Shown piece after piece: positions 9,501 to 17,102 of a stretch of DNA of 64,000 nt. Position numbers and translations under genes: made by a program. The notes under the pieces were generated by a model, which saw only the letters and a program-made list of their open reading frames with translations, ran no database searches and was not told where the DNA came from. This DNA comes from Sphingomonas asaccharolytica NBRC 15499 (GTDB lineage: Bacteria; Pseudomonadota; Alphaproteobacteria; Sphingomonadales; Sphingomonadaceae). Position 1 is the stretch's first letter. Every line of letters begins with the position of its first letter. The stretch is from positions 24,423 through 88,422 of the forward strand of contig NZ_BCYU01000006.1 in the NCBI RefSeq assembly GCF_001598355.1, in the 5' to 3' direction.

Positions 9501-9780
9501 TGAGAAGTACGGGATATCGGCCCGCCTGGCTTATAACTGGCGCGCCAAGTTCCTGAGCCAGCTCAACCGTGACAGCTATCACAACCCGGTGTACACCGCG
9601 CCTTATGGTCAGCTCGACCTCAACGTCAGCTACGACATCACCAAGAACATCGCGGTCAGCTTCGAAGGCATCAACCTCACCGAGGAAGGTGTCCGGACCT
9701 ATGGCCGCGATCCGAGCAACACCTGGTATCTGGCCGAAGGGTCGGCCCGCTATCTGGTCGGTGCGCGCTTCAAGTTCTAA
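6589..9780 (+). CDS. TonB-dependent receptor (oligosaccharide uptake)
   Basis: A 1063-residue outer-membrane receptor. A signal peptide (ALALAVGLAAPGVAAAQA) is followed by a Pro/Ala-rich linker, then DIVVTGVRASLERSIAIK, the TonB-box region typical of sphingomonad and Caulobacter sugar receptors. The plug domain follows (FPNTNLAESLQRITGV..., VRGFGAQYNLVTLNGRQL), then a 22-strand barrel ending in aromatic GARFKF. ATG 6589 is preceded by AGGGAGGA. It probably imports the oligosaccharide cleaved by the adjacent GH3 enzymes. Receptors of this group usually lead SapC/cupin/halogenase genes; here those begin only at 15347, after an RHS insert. Confidence 0.95.
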   Translation: MRTLRISASALALAVGLAAPGVAAAQAQPQTAAPDAAPPAPADDQAAASGDIVVTGVRASLERSIAIKRNSNGIVDAISAEDIGKFPNTNLAESLQRITGVSIDRVNGEGSTVTVRGFGAQYNLVTLNGRQLATSNIVSVGGDQGGDGAGGFGRSFDFANLAAEGVKTLEVYKTGRAAVPSGGIGAAINVVTRRPLDARESGFTGTIGAKASYDTSADDCISCGSHVTPEVSGLLSWSDKDQKVGVSLFGSYQKRNFSVPTVASDDWNIRTLSDFLNTNNGFVNGSTKLNNVPTNPNVLVSVPNDSRYHFSEDSRERLNGQAMLQFRPTDGLTITADGMYAQLRASERRSTQSNWFNRPFDEVTFDDASNGVATTSYLHETINGVKDEAFEQAYRAQKNRLWDVGLNIDWQATDRLKFVLDGHLGKAESLPDNPNGQTSTTVAFNLPVVTSHSLTTTPGGFPQQTLTFNDCAPSQTPNHTPFFKGNCNNKLDAGDLSGAIQRQFASTQSQRIKELRLDGTWDLGGGSKFDFGGGYRTTNTLQTQYNTRQVLGDWGNSLPPEINAVAPGQVFQFCTACQFTHNNPNADANTLVAWRTEDATKLYNTLYQHYIGITNDGVGHQNNIDANSFNRVKESIWSVYGQVTWNGTIGNMQAQLVAGARFESTKVTAQSLQPVPLAIVWQADNDFNILNSADRQALTSKGSYNNLLPSMDFSIGFTDKLKGRFSYSKTIARAPYGSLFASTTVGAPPRPTAIGGTATGFANNTDLNPLDSDNFDVSLEWYPNKDSYFSVGFFDKRVHNFIGNTLVNRNLFGLRDPTSAAPGTRSGIAKDQLTNALHAGITDVNLFTYTALLQQNNGNVAAANAAFQANYHNGALDQPFVDQTLGAVDILADANDPLFNFSVNTPINNKDAEIYGVEIAGQYFFGRTGFGLAASYTLVRGDVGIDVAANPNVDQFALVGLSDTANVTLIYEKYGISARLAYNWRAKFLSQLNRDSYHNPVYTAPYGQLDLNVSYDITKNIAVSFEGINLTEEGVRTYGRDPSNTWYLAEGSARYLVGARFKF

Positions 9781-9802
9781 ACTGCCATCATGCGTTGAAG
9801 AG

Positions 9803-9864
9803 GGAGAAGGCAGTAGTTTCGGGCGACATCAAAAAGAGATCGTCGAGTAATTGCTGCCTTCTCC
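9803..9864 (+). terminator. Inverted repeat after the TonB receptor gene
   Basis: GGAGAAGGCAG (9803-9813) is exactly complementary to CTGCCTTCTCC (9854-9864), with about 40 bases between. It begins 22 bases after the receptor stop. There is no U-tract, so it may be a Rho-dependent or mRNA-stabilising structure rather than an intrinsic terminator. The rest of 9781-10011 holds no gene that I can support. Confidence 0.4.
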
Positions 9865-10011
9865 AAAGCGCCTTCCTATAGACCGAGCCGGCGCTCAAAA
9901 AATTGAGCCCAATATGGCGGTAACTACCTAAGAATCATTGACGAACTGCCCGTTTGGGGAGCATGATCGGCCCATGAGTCGGAGGGGCCGACTTATAACA
10001 GGGAGGCGAGA

Positions 10012-10224
10012 ATGAAGCGCATATTAGCTTCAGCAATCGCATCGTGCGTTGTGTTCTGGGCAGCGGGCGCTTGGGCGGCGGAAACCGTCACCTACACCTA
10101 TGATGCCAAAGGTCGCTTGATCAAAGTCGTCCATACCGGCTCGGTGAATAACGGTGTGACCACCGAATATTCACATGATCATGCCGACAACCGCACAAAT
10201 GTGAAGGTCACTGGCGCGCCGTAA
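10012..10224 (+). CDS. Small secreted YD-repeat protein
   Basis: A 70-residue protein with a clear signal peptide (MKRILASAIASCVVFWAAGAWA) and a mature part of fewer than 50 residues, which is essentially one or two YD repeats (YTYDAKGRLIKV ... EYSHDHADNRTNV). The ribosome site GGGAGGCGAG precedes ATG. YD repeats normally occur in long RHS/wall-associated proteins that form a beta-cage; a free-standing single repeat is unusual. It sits immediately upstream of a large RHS gene, so it could be a partner, a cap, or the remnant of a larger RHS gene. Function unknown. Confidence 0.75.
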   Translation: MKRILASAIASCVVFWAAGAWAAETVTYTYDAKGRLIKVVHTGSVNNGVTTEYSHDHADNRTNVKVTGAP

Positions 10225-10421
10225 GGCAAATGCCTCTGTCGGCCGGTGCGTGCGACCGGCGCAAGCTCCAATAGGTCTGCGATTTGGGCAGGGCCTGAGT
10301 GCAATAGATCAAAACGATTTGGCTCTCGCCGGCATGTATCTGCCGGTTCGAGGGGTCGTGCGCCTGTGCGGGCCTGAGATCGCGATGCGTGTCCCGAAGA
10401 ACTCGAACCTTAGGAGAGTTT

Positions 10422-13400
10422 ATGGCCAACAATGTGCGACGTGCAGCGACACTCCTAACATTAATGACGGGCTCCGCAATTTGTCGGCCAGCGTTCGCAC
10501 AAACTATTCTCACCACGCCTCCGCCGGTACAAAGTCCCATCGACGAAAATGGTGTCAACGTCTCGACCGGTCAGTTCACGTACACGACCGAGCCAATCGT
10601 GGTTGGAGACCCGGCAACGGGTATTTCCGAGACGAGAACGATCATCGGGAAAAACTACACCGATACGCTGGTCGGTTATCTCACCACGACTGGTGGTACA
10701 GGCACTGTAAGCGCAGTCGTCGACGGTCGGACCCACGTTTTTAATATCGTGGGAGGCGGTTATACGCCGGTTACGCTTGATGGCTTTACGCTTTCATCCA
10801 ACACCCTCACGGCGCCCGACGGGACGAAATACGTATTCGGAGGCCCGTCGCCGATCGACGGCCAGAATTACCTCGGTCTGAGCTCCGTCACTTATCCCAA
10901 TGGGAAAGTACTTACATATTATTATAGCTCAGCTTCGATAAGCGGTCATACCGCTTACAGACCACAGTCCGTGACGAGCAATACAGGATATCATGCTAAG
11001 ATTACCTATCAGGGGAATGCGCTGTATAACCTGACTGATATTCCTAAATGGCAATACGCGATAATGATTGACGACATGAATCAGCTCGCTGATCCGTGCG
11101 ACGTCACCGTCAACATGTGCAACCTCGATCTAAATAACCAGAGAAAATACCCGAGATTGGCGACAGGTTCGTTGACTCAGACAGGTACGGCTTACGCCGA
11201 TAGCGATGGAAACAATACAAGCTTTTCGATGGATTCAACGGGCCGAATCGCGTCGGTAACCCCGCCGGGATCAAGTTTAGCGGCGACTTCGATCGGATAT
11301 GGCAGCACATTTATTGACAGTGCTTACGCCGTAACGTCGATTACAAAATACGACACACACACAAATCCGAATACCGGCTACTCAGATTTGTTTCAATATT
11401 ATATTACGAACTATACGTACGTCGATTCGACTGGCACGCGGACCGTTACTGCAACAACTGGAAGTTCATCCAAAATTTATACAATAGATATATCAAAAAA
11501 GCTTGTTCTGTCCTACACGGATGCGATAGGTCGAAAGACATCATATTCTTACAATGCGAATAATCTGATATCGAGGGTAACATATCCGGAGTTGGATTAC
11601 AGAGAATACGCGTACGACGCGAGGGGAAATCTTACTTCTGTAACGTACACTCCTAAACCGGCATCTGGTCAAAGTCCGTTTGTCGAGGCCTCCGCATCCT
11701 ATCCGACCTCGTGCGCCAATCCCCTCACATGCAACAAGCCTTCGTCGACGACGGACGCTAAGGGCAACGTCACCGATTACACCTATGATCCCACGCATGG
11801 TGGAGTGCTGACTGTTACCCTGCCGGCCGCAGCAGTCGGTGGCGTACGTCCGCAGACGCGCTTTAGCTACGTTCAGTTGGATCAAAATGGCAGCTCGAGT
11901 TCTTCGGGCGTCTATGTCCTGTCGACCGTCTCGCGATGCCGCACCACGTCCACCTGCGTTGGGACCGCAGACGAAACCAAAACCAGTTATACCTACGGTC
12001 GCAATCTCCTTGTCACGTCCCTTACCGTTTCGGCCGGTGACGGGTCGGTGAGTTCAACGCAGACCTTCACCTACGACGATGTCGGGAACCGGATATCCGC
12101 GGATGGTCCGCTTGCGGGATCAGCGGATACGACGCTTAGCAAATTCAGTTTTAGCCGCAGGCCGGTCGCGATCCTTTCGCCTGATCCGGACGGTGCCGGC
12201 CCAGCCAAGGCTAGAGCTGTCCGCCTCACCTACAATGGCCTCGAGAAGATCTCCAAAACCGAGATCGGCACGGCCGATGGGCTAAATGCATCCGGGCTAT
12301 CCAATTTTACCATCGCGCAGACCGAAGATTTCGATTTTGATTCGGCCGGCAGGCCCCTTCGCGATACCAAATCAGCGGGCGGGACTGTTTATTCCATTGC
12401 TCAATTTAGCTATGACGACACCTTCGGCAGGTTGCAGTGTTCTACCACCAGGATGAACCCGAGCGGATGGTCGTCCCTTACCACGGATGCTTGCACGGCT
12501 CAGTCGGGAAGTTTCGGCTCGGACCGCATCGTTCGGACCACGTATGATGCGGCAGGACAGCTGACCAACGTCACGTCCGGGTACGGAACGCCAGAGGCTT
12601 CAACCGAGGTGACAGCCTATACCGGGAACGGGCAGGTATCATCTGTGACGGATGCAGAGGGTAACAAGACCAGTTATACCTATGACGGGTTCAACCGGCT
12701 GGTGAAAACTCAATACCCCTCGACCACCAAAGGCTCGGGCGTCAGTTCGACGACCGACTATGAGCAGTTCACCTATGACGCCAACGGTAACGTTACGAAC
12801 AAGCGGCTGCGCGATGGCGGCACGATTGCCTTCGCGATCGACAATCTCAACCGCGTGACGTCGCGCACGGAGAATGGTTCGCTGAGCCGGCAATATGGCT
12901 ATAATCTCTTCGGCCAGCTGACCAGCTCGAGCTGGGCGGGCGGCAGCTCGCCCGAAACGCTCGGCTACGATGCGCTCGGTCGGTTGACCTCGCGCGTGCA
13001 GCCTTACACGACGCTCAATTATCAGTACGATGCCGCCGGCCGCCGCACGCGAGTAACTTGGCCCGATGGGCTCTACGTCAGTTACAATTATAACCCATTG
13101 AACGAGATGACGACCGTCCTTGAGAATGGGGTAACGACGCTCGCCACCTACGGTTATGACGATCTAGGACGCCGCACGAGCCTGACGCGGGGCAACGGTG
13201 TGGCGACGTACTATAGCTATGACGGCGTATCGCGCTTGACCTGCCTGCGGCTCGATCTCGCCGGCGGCGGCACGCTCGACTGCAATCCGACCGCGAGTGG
13301 TCAGGACAATGCGATCACCTTCGGCTACAATCCTGCGGGTCAGATCGTGTCGCGTCTAAGCGCGAACACAGCTTATGGCTGGACGGGGAGCGTGAACGTC

Positions 13401-14642
13401 AACCGCCCCTACACAGCGAACGGGCTCAACCAATACACCGCGTCGGGCAGCGTGAATCTGGGCTATGACGGGCGGGGCAATCTCAACGCTTCCGGCAGCT
13501 CGACCTATGGATATGATGCGGTCAACCACCTCATTACTACCAATGGTGCCGCCAGCACTCTGGAATATGGCTCGCTCGACGAGCTGCAGGGGTACAACCT
13601 CTCATCCACTTATCCCCGGTTCGCCAGTGACGGCGGCAACATCGTCGGAGAGTATCTGTGGGGTGTGTCGGCCAACCCGCAGCGCCGCTATGTTTACGGC
13701 GCCGGTACAGACGAGCCGCTAGTTTGGTACGAAGGCCCGGGCACGACCGACAAACGTTGGTTCGTAGCTGATGAGCGCGGCTCTGTGGTGGCTGTTACTA
13801 ATGCCAGCGGCAGCGCCACCAGCATCAATACTTATGATGAATATGGCATCCCTGCCGCGGGCAACCAGGGGCGGTTCCAATATACTGGTCAAACCTGGCT
13901 GCCAGAGGTGGGCCTCTATTACTACAAGGCGCGAATGTATTCGCCGACGCTTGGCCGGTTCATGCAGACCGATCCCATCGGCTATGGTGATGGAATGAAC
14001 TGGTATAATTATGCCAAGAGCGACCCGGTGAATGGCAGGGATCCGTCAGGAACTGATGGCGTATGGAACGGCCCCCCCCCTGAGATCCATGGCGTTCAAA
14101 CCTGCGCAGATCGTGGAGACTGTGCGCAGGGCTTTGGTGATAGCCCGTGGCGCTTTCCGGGAACGCCAGAAAGCAATGGCCGAGGGCAACCTGCGCCCCC
14201 GCTACCTACGCCGGGGCTAGGCGTGAACAAGGATTGTGGGCCTACCTTAACCCGCGTCTTAAAGGGAAATGCATCGTTCATCGGTAAGCCCGGTGGTTTT
14301 AGTACACCAAATGCACCCGTGCCGGTCGCGGCCGGTTCCGCCGCCGTCATCGACAGCCAATTCGGAGGGCGGGCTATGCTAAATACCTATAGGGCTCAGA
14401 TATCCGGTAGAACAGTGACCGGGCTTCCGGTAATCGATAATCTCCTTCCGGATCTATTTACCGGCGTTACAGATATCATTGGAGGAAAATCCCCCATTGC
14501 AGGCATGAATGTACGCGACGCGTTGCAATCAGAATATCCGGGCACGGTTATTATTGAGCTACCTAGCGCGAGCGATGACGGCGGGGTTCAATTGATTGAT
14601 TTCTCCGTCCCTGCTCTCGCACAGTGCCCGACCGCGAAGTGA
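10422..14642 (+). CDS. Secreted RHS-repeat protein with variable C-terminal tip
   Basis: A 1406-residue protein. A Sec signal peptide ends at ICRPAFAQ, then come many YD repeats (YTYDGFNRLVKTQYP, YGYDDLGRRTSLTRG and others). The RHS core (residues about 1080-1215) includes GRFQYTGQTWLPEVGLYYYKARMYSP, here cited by position 13871-13950, and ends DPVNGRDPSG. The remaining roughly 190 residues are a tip with no similarity I recognise. ATG 10422 follows TAGGAG. RHS proteins encapsulate and release C-terminal toxins or serve as adhesins. The C9 tract at 14072-14080 lies just after the core. The 5' half is AT-rich and the core GC-rich, so the gene is a mosaic and probably acquired. Confidence 0.88.
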   Translation: MANNVRRAATLLTLMTGSAICRPAFAQTILTTPPPVQSPIDENGVNVSTGQFTYTTEPIVVGDPATGISETRTIIGKNYTDTLVGYLTTTGGTGTVSAVVDGRTHVFNIVGGGYTPVTLDGFTLSSNTLTAPDGTKYVFGGPSPIDGQNYLGLSSVTYPNGKVLTYYYSSASISGHTAYRPQSVTSNTGYHAKITYQGNALYNLTDIPKWQYAIMIDDMNQLADPCDVTVNMCNLDLNNQRKYPRLATGSLTQTGTAYADSDGNNTSFSMDSTGRIASVTPPGSSLAATSIGYGSTFIDSAYAVTSITKYDTHTNPNTGYSDLFQYYITNYTYVDSTGTRTVTATTGSSSKIYTIDISKKLVLSYTDAIGRKTSYSYNANNLISRVTYPELDYREYAYDARGNLTSVTYTPKPASGQSPFVEASASYPTSCANPLTCNKPSSTTDAKGNVTDYTYDPTHGGVLTVTLPAAAVGGVRPQTRFSYVQLDQNGSSSSSGVYVLSTVSRCRTTSTCVGTADETKTSYTYGRNLLVTSLTVSAGDGSVSSTQTFTYDDVGNRISADGPLAGSADTTLSKFSFSRRPVAILSPDPDGAGPAKARAVRLTYNGLEKISKTEIGTADGLNASGLSNFTIAQTEDFDFDSAGRPLRDTKSAGGTVYSIAQFSYDDTFGRLQCSTTRMNPSGWSSLTTDACTAQSGSFGSDRIVRTTYDAAGQLTNVTSGYGTPEASTEVTAYTGNGQVSSVTDAEGNKTSYTYDGFNRLVKTQYPSTTKGSGVSSTTDYEQFTYDANGNVTNKRLRDGGTIAFAIDNLNRVTSRTENGSLSRQYGYNLFGQLTSSSWAGGSSPETLGYDALGRLTSRVQPYTTLNYQYDAAGRRTRVTWPDGLYVSYNYNPLNEMTTVLENGVTTLATYGYDDLGRRTSLTRGNGVATYYSYDGVSRLTCLRLDLAGGGTLDCNPTASGQDNAITFGYNPAGQIVSRLSANTAYGWTGSVNVNRPYTANGLNQYTASGSVNLGYDGRGNLNASGSSTYGYDAVNHLITTNGAASTLEYGSLDELQGYNLSSTYPRFASDGGNIVGEYLWGVSANPQRRYVYGAGTDEPLVWYEGPGTTDKRWFVADERGSVVAVTNASGSATSINTYDEYGIPAAGNQGRFQYTGQTWLPEVGLYYYKARMYSPTLGRFMQTDPIGYGDGMNWYNYAKSDPVNGRDPSGTDGVWNGPPPEIHGVQTCADRGDCAQGFGDSPWRFPGTPESNGRGQPAPPLPTPGLGVNKDCGPTLTRVLKGNASFIGKPGGFSTPNAPVPVAAGSAAVIDSQFGGRAMLNTYRAQISGRTVTGLPVIDNLLPDLFTGVTDIIGGKSPIAGMNVRDALQSEYPGTVIIELPSASDDGGVQLIDFSVPALAQCPTAK
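14072..14080 (+). repeat. C9 homopolymer at the RHS core/tip junction
   Basis: Nine consecutive C residues follow GG at codon 1217 of the RHS gene, 10-12 residues after the DPSG core end. With one extra C the next codon is TGA; with one less, the frame continues for about 46 codons to a stop at 14220. It is a slippage-prone site. Confidence 0.8.
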
Positions 14643-14652
14643 AGAGGCAAAC

Positions 14653-15231
14653 GTGAATAGATACAGCGTAATTTTGGCTGCAGCGATGCCGGTATTTTTG
14701 GTATTAACGGCCGCGCGCAATGATCATGCGTGGCCTATCATTTCAAGCAGCATATTTTCCATGAGAGTTAATGACGCGGATAAAGATGCTGTTGGGTTCG
14801 ATAGGATCGTTAAAGATGTGAATGGGAAGGATGCCTACAGGATAGTGTGTGGAACTCCTTTCTATCAAAAATCAAAGTCAATAAGCTTCTCTGGAGTGGC
14901 CCAGTGCTATTTATTCTCAGTCAGAGACGGTGGTATAGGGGATAATCTTTTGTCACGTGATCCGTCATCTGATTGGAATAATAGGGGCCGATTTTTGGCT
15001 TCTGCGTTAAAGGATGGATGTGCGAGAGATGCGTTGTTTGGACGCCGCCGGTATTTTGGACTAAGGGGTCTTGAGCTGATAATAAGCGTGTCAGATATAA
15101 GTATAAAAGGAGATAAGATTAAATCTTATACGCTATCCGCCTATACTCATAGAAAAATGGCTAACGTTACTTCATATGTAGTTGAAGATTCCTATAAACC
15201 AAAATGGTATTACCATAATAGCTGTTTTTAA
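14653..15231 (+). CDS. Orphan secreted protein downstream of the RHS tip
   Basis: A 192-residue protein of unknown family with an N-terminal hydrophobic signal (MNRYSVILAAAMPVFLVLTA). The mature part has four or more cysteines (IVCGTPF, AQCYLF, DGCARD, HNSCF), consistent with a disulfide-bonded periplasmic or surface protein. The start is GTG 14653, ten bases after the RHS stop. The DNA is strikingly AT-rich: 15061-15120 has 21 G/C of 60. Its position suggests an immunity or accessory protein for the RHS tip, but nothing in the sequence proves it. Confidence 0.65.
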   Translation: MNRYSVILAAAMPVFLVLTAARNDHAWPIISSSIFSMRVNDADKDAVGFDRIVKDVNGKDAYRIVCGTPFYQKSKSISFSGVAQCYLFSVRDGGIGDNLLSRDPSSDWNNRGRFLASALKDGCARDALFGRRRYFGLRGLELIISVSDISIKGDKIKSYTLSAYTHRKMANVTSYVVEDSYKPKWYYHNSCF

Positions 15232-15346
15232 TTGAATTTCGATATGATAGTTCGTGACAAGGCAGACTTGCTTTTCGTCGATCACGTAGGCCTTTGCGCT
15301 TTTACGCGCTGCACAAGCGGCCTTCTTCGTCTAAGAACTGGTAACG

Positions 15347-16060
15347 ATGGCGAATCCCGTCCTTCTCAACAATGTCGACCATGCCGATCTGCGGGTCGTG
15401 CTCGACCGTGGCGCCGCTTATGGCGATGCCGTCAACCAGACGATGGTGTTCGCCACCGAATTCGAAGAATTGCAGCGCGAATATGCGATCCTGTTCCGGC
15501 GCGATCCCGCCGGCGCCTATCGCGCGACCGTCCTGCTCGGGTTCGACGCCGATGAGAATCTCTATCTCGACGGCACACGTTGGGACGCGCGCTATATCCC
15601 CGCGCTGATGAGCCGCGGCCCCTTCTCGATCGGGGTGCCGCCGGACGGCGTCGCCGGCGAACCGATGATCCATATCGACCCGTCGCATCCGCGCGTGCGC
15701 CAGGGCGGTGAGGGCGCCGCGATCTTCCTCGACCATGGCGGCAATGCGCCGTTGCTCGATCACGTTTCGGCCGCCTTGCAGCGCGTCTATGTCGGATCGC
15801 AAGTCGCGCCCGCCATGTTCGCCGCGTTCGAAGCGCATGGGTTGATCCAACCGGTCGAGTTGCGGATAGAGACTGAGGACGGACGCCGCTTCACCGTGCC
15901 CGATGGCTATACGATCGCGCAGGACCGCCTTGCCGCGCTCGATGGTGCCGAGCTTGCCGCGCTGCATCGCGACGATTTCCTGCGGCCGGCGGTCTGGGCG
16001 GCATCCTCGCTCGGCAACATCACGGCCTTGGTCGAGCGCAAGCGGCGCCGTGATGGCTGA
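15347..16060 (+). CDS. SapC-family protein
   Basis: A 237-residue cytosolic-looking protein without signal peptide, starting MANPVLLNNVDHADLRVV. The N-terminal pattern (TEFEELQREYAILFRRDP, then LGFDADENLYLD) is that of the SapC family, named after an S-layer-associated Campylobacter protein whose biochemistry is unsettled. In sphingomonads and Caulobacter it is recurrently encoded between TonB receptors and flavin-halogenase genes. Here it is the first gene of a three-gene operon with a cupin (8-base overlap) and a halogenase (4-base overlap). The ribosome site is weak. Confidence 0.85.
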   Translation: MANPVLLNNVDHADLRVVLDRGAAYGDAVNQTMVFATEFEELQREYAILFRRDPAGAYRATVLLGFDADENLYLDGTRWDARYIPALMSRGPFSIGVPPDGVAGEPMIHIDPSHPRVRQGGEGAAIFLDHGGNAPLLDHVSAALQRVYVGSQVAPAMFAAFEAHGLIQPVELRIETEDGRRFTVPDGYTIAQDRLAALDGAELAALHRDDFLRPAVWAASSLGNITALVERKRRRDG

Positions 16061-17102
16061 TGCCGCGCCCGTCCGGATCGCCGTCACCCGGCGAACCCGC
16101 GAGTTGGACGGAAACATTGCCGCTCCGGACCTCGCCGCGATCGTTGCCGAAGGGGTGCCGACCATCCTGAAGGGCGCCGCGCGCGACTGGCCACTGGTCC
16201 AGGCAGGACTGGAGTCGCCGGAACGCGCGGTAGACTATCTGATGCGGTTCCACAGCGGACAGCCGGTGGTCGGCTATACCGCCGATCCCGCAACCGGCGG
16301 CCGCTTCCATTATAACGTAGAAGCGACCGCGATGAACTTCCGTGGCGAACGTGTCGCATTCGACGCCTTTATCGCGCGCATTTTCGAACAACGCGGCAAG
16401 CCCGATGCGCCCGCTTTCTATATCGGTTCGACCGATCTCGACACTTTCTTCCCCGGCTTTCGCACGGAGAACGAACTGACGCCGGCGGACGATCTGTTCG
16501 CCAAGCATCCGCCGCTCGCCAGCATCTGGCTCGGCAATCGGACGATCGCGGCCGCGCATTTCGACATGTCGAACAATGCCGCATGCTGCGCGGTCGGGCA
16601 CCGCCGCTTCACTTTGTTCCCGCCGGAGCAGGTGGCCAATCTCTATCCCGGACCCCTGGCACCGACGCCGGGCGGGCAAGTGGTCACAATGGTCGATTTC
16701 GCCGCGCCCGATCTCGATCGTTTTCCCGATTTCCCAAAGGCGGCGGCGGCCGGCGAGATCGCCGAGCTCGAGCCCGGCGACGTCTTCGTCTATCCGGCCT
16801 TGTGGTGGCATCAGGTCGAGGCGCTCGACGACTTCAATGTGCTGGTCAATTTTTGGTGGAACGCGGCGCCCGATTTCCTCGACACGCCGATGACGACATT
16901 GCTCCACGCCATGCTCTCCCTACGCGATCGCCCGGGGCATGAGAAAGAGGCGTGGCGCGCGATGTTCGACTATTACATCTTCGGCCCGGCCGAGCGCCCG
17001 GCGGCGCATTTGCCGGCGCCGGCCCGCGGGCCGCTCGCGTCCCTCGACCCCATGGCGGCGCGGCAGTTGCGCGCCTTGATCCAAAGGCAGCTCAATCGAT
17101 GA
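16053..17102 (+). CDS. JmjC-like cupin (Cupin_8) oxygenase candidate
   Basis: A 349-residue protein of the Cupin_8/JmjC-like fold, the family of Fe(II)/2-oxoglutarate hydroxylases. The metal triad is visible as His169-x-Asp171 (AAHFDMSNN) and His253 (LWWHQVEAL). The segment VGHRRFTLFPPEQVANLYPG is the characteristic strand after the HxD motif. No signal peptide, so cytoplasmic. ATG 16053 overlaps the SapC stop; its own stop overlaps the halogenase ATG. The substrate is unknown. It could hydroxylate a protein or a small molecule jointly with the halogenase homologue. Confidence 0.85.
   Translation: MADAAPVRIAVTRRTRELDGNIAAPDLAAIVAEGVPTILKGAARDWPLVQAGLESPERAVDYLMRFHSGQPVVGYTADPATGGRFHYNVEATAMNFRGERVAFDAFIARIFEQRGKPDAPAFYIGSTDLDTFFPGFRTENELTPADDLFAKHPPLASIWLGNRTIAAAHFDMSNNAACCAVGHRRFTLFPPEQVANLYPGPLAPTPGGQVVTMVDFAAPDLDRFPDFPKAAAAGEIAELEPGDVFVYPALWWHQVEALDDFNVLVNFWWNAAPDFLDTPMTTLLHAMLSLRDRPGHEKEAWRAMFDYYIFGPAERPAAHLPAPARGPLASLDPMAARQLRALIQRQLNR

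Noticed and set aside
9781..15346. Insertion sequence ends or target-site duplication around the RHS insert
   Set aside because: I looked for matching repeats at the two boundaries and saw none that I can support.
15232..15555. A 107-codon rightward frame overlapping the start of SapC
   Set aside because: It is out of frame with SapC, Arg/Cys-rich and without a ribosome site.
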